Positions 61,615-64,000 of a stretch of 64,000 bases of DNA are shown here, one piece after another (the stretch's first letter is position 1; each line of letters begins with the position of its first letter). This stretch comes from Ligustrum vulgare. Its lineage: Eukaryota > Streptophyta > Magnoliopsida > Lamiales > Oleaceae. The notes under the pieces were generated by a model, which worked only from the letters and a program-made list of their open reading frames with translations, was not told the DNA's origin and ran no database searches. The position numbers and the translations under genes are program-made. The stretch is taken from the NCBI GenBank assembly GCA_963555705.1, contig OY743190.1, positions 35,570,929 through 35,634,928 of the forward strand, given 5' to 3'.

Positions 61615-64000
61615 TCACTCGTCATCTATGACAATGCTTTCAATATTAGGTGGAACACAATTTTCTATTTTCCTAATTTCGCGGTGCTTGAACAGGGAAG
61701 CAGCTACATCCAATCGTGCAGCTTTGGCATCAAAGTCCATAGGCATTGACTTCATGTTCCGATGCAATAGGCATAGCGCGTATTCAATGACAAAAATGCC
61801 GCAATCATGTCTGGGCCCGTCAAAAGAAGTTCACGTTAATAAAATGTATGAAATGAAGAAACATTCCTTGGTTAATAAAATGTGGGAAACGCACCCATTT
61901 TTTTCTGGGGGATGCCCTCTGCCATGTCCAACCTAAGTTGCGGCTGATCTTTGTTAGGCAGGTTGGATGCTCTGCTCCAAATACCAATTTCTTTCATCAA
62001 AGCTGGGATGAGCTTGTAAAATGCTTGAACCCCCTCAAAGACCATATTGCTTCGGTATGTCCTGGAGCAGGAGTTGAAGATTGTCATCCTGTGTTTTTTA
62101 TGTTGAGCAAGGCAAGCATCCAGTGTGCCTTGTTAGATGGTAATATTGGAATAAGCACGTAATCAACCTCAGCCCATGGGGAGTTCAATTCCAATCGTCC
62201 CCCCGTCATGATCTCTTTGAAATAAGTTGCAGAAGATAGCACTGACGGGTCAGTTATGAACTTTATAAACAAAGGTTTCAGTAATCCTTGAAACGTAGAG
62301 TCTGTTGTAGTGAACCTCCCCCGTATGTTAGCACCATGTTTTGCTAGGTGCCGTATAAAATGGAAGCACGCATCTATGTGCTGTAATATTAAACAAATTC
62401 AATGTTAAATATACTATGTGACTTCGCAATCTTAATACAGGTGTTTGTGATCTTACCGTGCTACATAGCGAAGAGTTGGGGTTGATAAGGTCATGCCACC
62501 ATGTTTTGGAACCAACTAGAACATGTCCAATTTGAAATGGGGGGTATATCACATCGTCATCGTCACTGAATTTCTTCCTACACATGAAATAATATTTCAT
62601 GTTCACAAAACTTATATAAAAAAGGTTAATTAGTTACAACTTTGAAAACAGAATCAAAAGACTTACTTGTTATTAGCCTTATAACCCCTATTAAACTAGT
62701 TGTTGAACGTCTTTATATCGGCATCATCCGCACGTTGGTTGTACTTCTGAAAAACAAGAATATGTTCGGATGGTTTGATGTGTTTCTCTTCACCAGCAAG
62801 AAAGGGAGACCTCAGTGATCTAGGAAGCTGTGTTGCTCTCTTCACTGGCAGTCCTGGTGTTCTTGACTGCATGCATTCACATATGAGGTCATAAGCTTTA
62901 AGCGAGAGGTCATTTAATATTGTGCATGTTCATTTAGACACCTGAATGAGTTTTTTGTTGTCCTTACCTTCTGTTCCATTTCTTCACATTCCTGCACTAC
63001 AGCAGCAACTATTTTGTCTAATTTTCCCTGTAGCTCTCCATGTGTTCCCATTCCAAAAGGTGTGATAGTTTGTTCCGGCGACTATCTGTGGCCCATTCCT
63101 ATATCAAAAGAAGGGCTCTTGAATGTAACTGTTATCGGGGCATCATCCTATGGGTACATCTTCCCCTTTCCCTTGACATCAGATAGTTGACTTGAATTTG
63201 GAGCCTACATACATTTCCAATGAAACCATGTTTGTAATATTCTATATTTTTGCAACATATCAAGAAATGAAATTCAGGTTACCACACAAAAAGTGTACCT
63301 CCTGGGGAATAGGAACATCATGTGGCTGCGACTTATCCTTGAAGCTGTTTTGGAAGGTTTCCAGTGCAATTGATATCATTGTAGACATAGAATTGGAGTT
63401 CAGACCTTAATTCATTCAGCTCATTCTTTATATCATGTTGTGAATTCAAAATGACATTAAGTAGGTCTGATCTGTGGTTCTGCACAAGTTTGAGCTGTGA
63501 TCTCAATTCATTCACCTCCCCAGTCAGTCTCATGTTCTGCGTTTGAACCTCAGATATTTGCGCTGTCACCTCATTCTTCCATCTGTCATACTCCTGCAAA
63601 ACATATGAGTTGAAAAAATTAGAATGTTTACATTGTCAATAATATATTTTTGTTGAATAAATAATTAACAGGATACAGTGTTAGGAGCAGGCTCCTCTTC
63701 TGGCTGCGAGTCATCAGTATTCACTGTAGGAATGTAGTCAGGTTTAGTGGAATGCATAAAGTCAGCCTCATCTAATGCCAGTCTCTCCTGGTAAGTCATG
63801 TTATCAAACTCATCATCGTGCTTGTGGCTTGTTGGTGGAGGAGGGTCGACAAAATCATCATCTTCGTTGCTAATGTCACTCGCGTGGCCCAATCTCCCGT
63901 CAGTAATAAGCAATGGTTTTGTCCTGGATTTTGAGGCATGTTTATACGAACATTCAGAAACCTCCTCTCCTGGTTGTCGTGACATATGATTTTGTGCAAT
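61615..64000 (-). pseudogene. Ulp1-like C48 peptidase gene carried by the MULE (partial, 5' end outside window)
   Basis: Minus-strand exons, 5' to 3': an acidic segment (63985-63665), a coiled-coil segment (63599-63400; QTQNMRLTGEVNELRSQLKL), a segment with RATQLPRSLRSPFLAGEEK (about 62850-62795), then exons with FQIGHVLVGSKTWWHDLI (about 62545-62490) and, past an intron (donor ACG/GTAAG near 62455, acceptor ATTACAG near 62381), HIDACFHFIRHLAKHG and VDYVLIPILPSNKAHWMLAL. The last gives the catalytic His (62125-62123). The C-terminus has HDCGIFVIEYALCLL with the catalytic Cys (61803-61801) and ends at TGA 61617-61615. The position of the catalytic Asp reads Asn (TIFNS, where VYDS is usual). 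A TAG near 62690, a frameshift near 62090 and an extra segment with stops at 61815-61880 disrupt it. Intact relatives are SUMO-protease-like cysteine peptidases captured by Kaonashi/CUMULE elements. Confidence 0.85.

Overview
The window is nuclear DNA of a eudicot plant, AT-rich and built almost wholly of transposable elements and their wreckage. The plant assignment rests on the element families (Tat-type and Tekay/Del-like Gypsy LTRs, Copia with an initiator-Met tRNA primer site, hAT, a Ulp1-carrying Mutator-like element) and on a plant-type DnaJ-DUF3444 gene relic. I cannot name the species. I found no intact host gene; every coding feature carries at least one stop or frameshift, or is cut by the window edge.

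Layout. 1-3626: right-hand part of a minus-strand Copia-type element (internal region, primer site, 377-bp LTR) inserted in a hAT transposase relic (3627-4464). 5979-6909: solo Gypsy LTR with exact TTACC target duplication. 7011-9277: DnaJ-DUF3444 pseudogene, minus strand. 10719-10833: small inverted-repeat element. 11779-13232: hAT-like non-autonomous element. 13800-15285: decayed Gypsy gag. 15285-16408: hAT C-terminal relic. 16411-19450: decayed minus-strand Copia, split by a 716-bp hAT MITE (16910-17625) with exact CTTAATAA duplication.

20419-51850: one Tat-lineage Gypsy element hosting at least four other insertions. Its gag-pol (21343-26600) is followed by a tandem-repeat field (26990-27790) and an antisense ORF of the Transposase_28 type (27913-32979), itself split by a solo LTR (28434-30867, CTTAT duplication). 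Its 3' LTR starts at 33334 and ends at 51850 because a minus-strand LTR (33817-51626) landed in it; that LTR was split by a plus-strand LTR (from 34485), which was split by a 10.8-kb non-autonomous Tekay/Del-like element with 2.9-kb LTRs (36327-47099). Nesting is four levels deep.

51851-57000: AT-rich remnants, including a Copia 3' end (52210-52590) and a hAT relic (55178-56300) whose left end belongs to the family of the 16910 MITE. 57000-64000: a Mutator-like element of the Kaonashi/CUMULE kind: a mudrA-like transposase (plus strand, 57843-60207) converging on a Ulp1-like C48 peptidase gene (minus strand, 61615 to the window edge). The two are separated by a GTGACC-rich repeat field mirrored by GGTCAC repeats upstream of the transposase. 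This MULE and the antisense ORF of the Tat element are the most interesting content.
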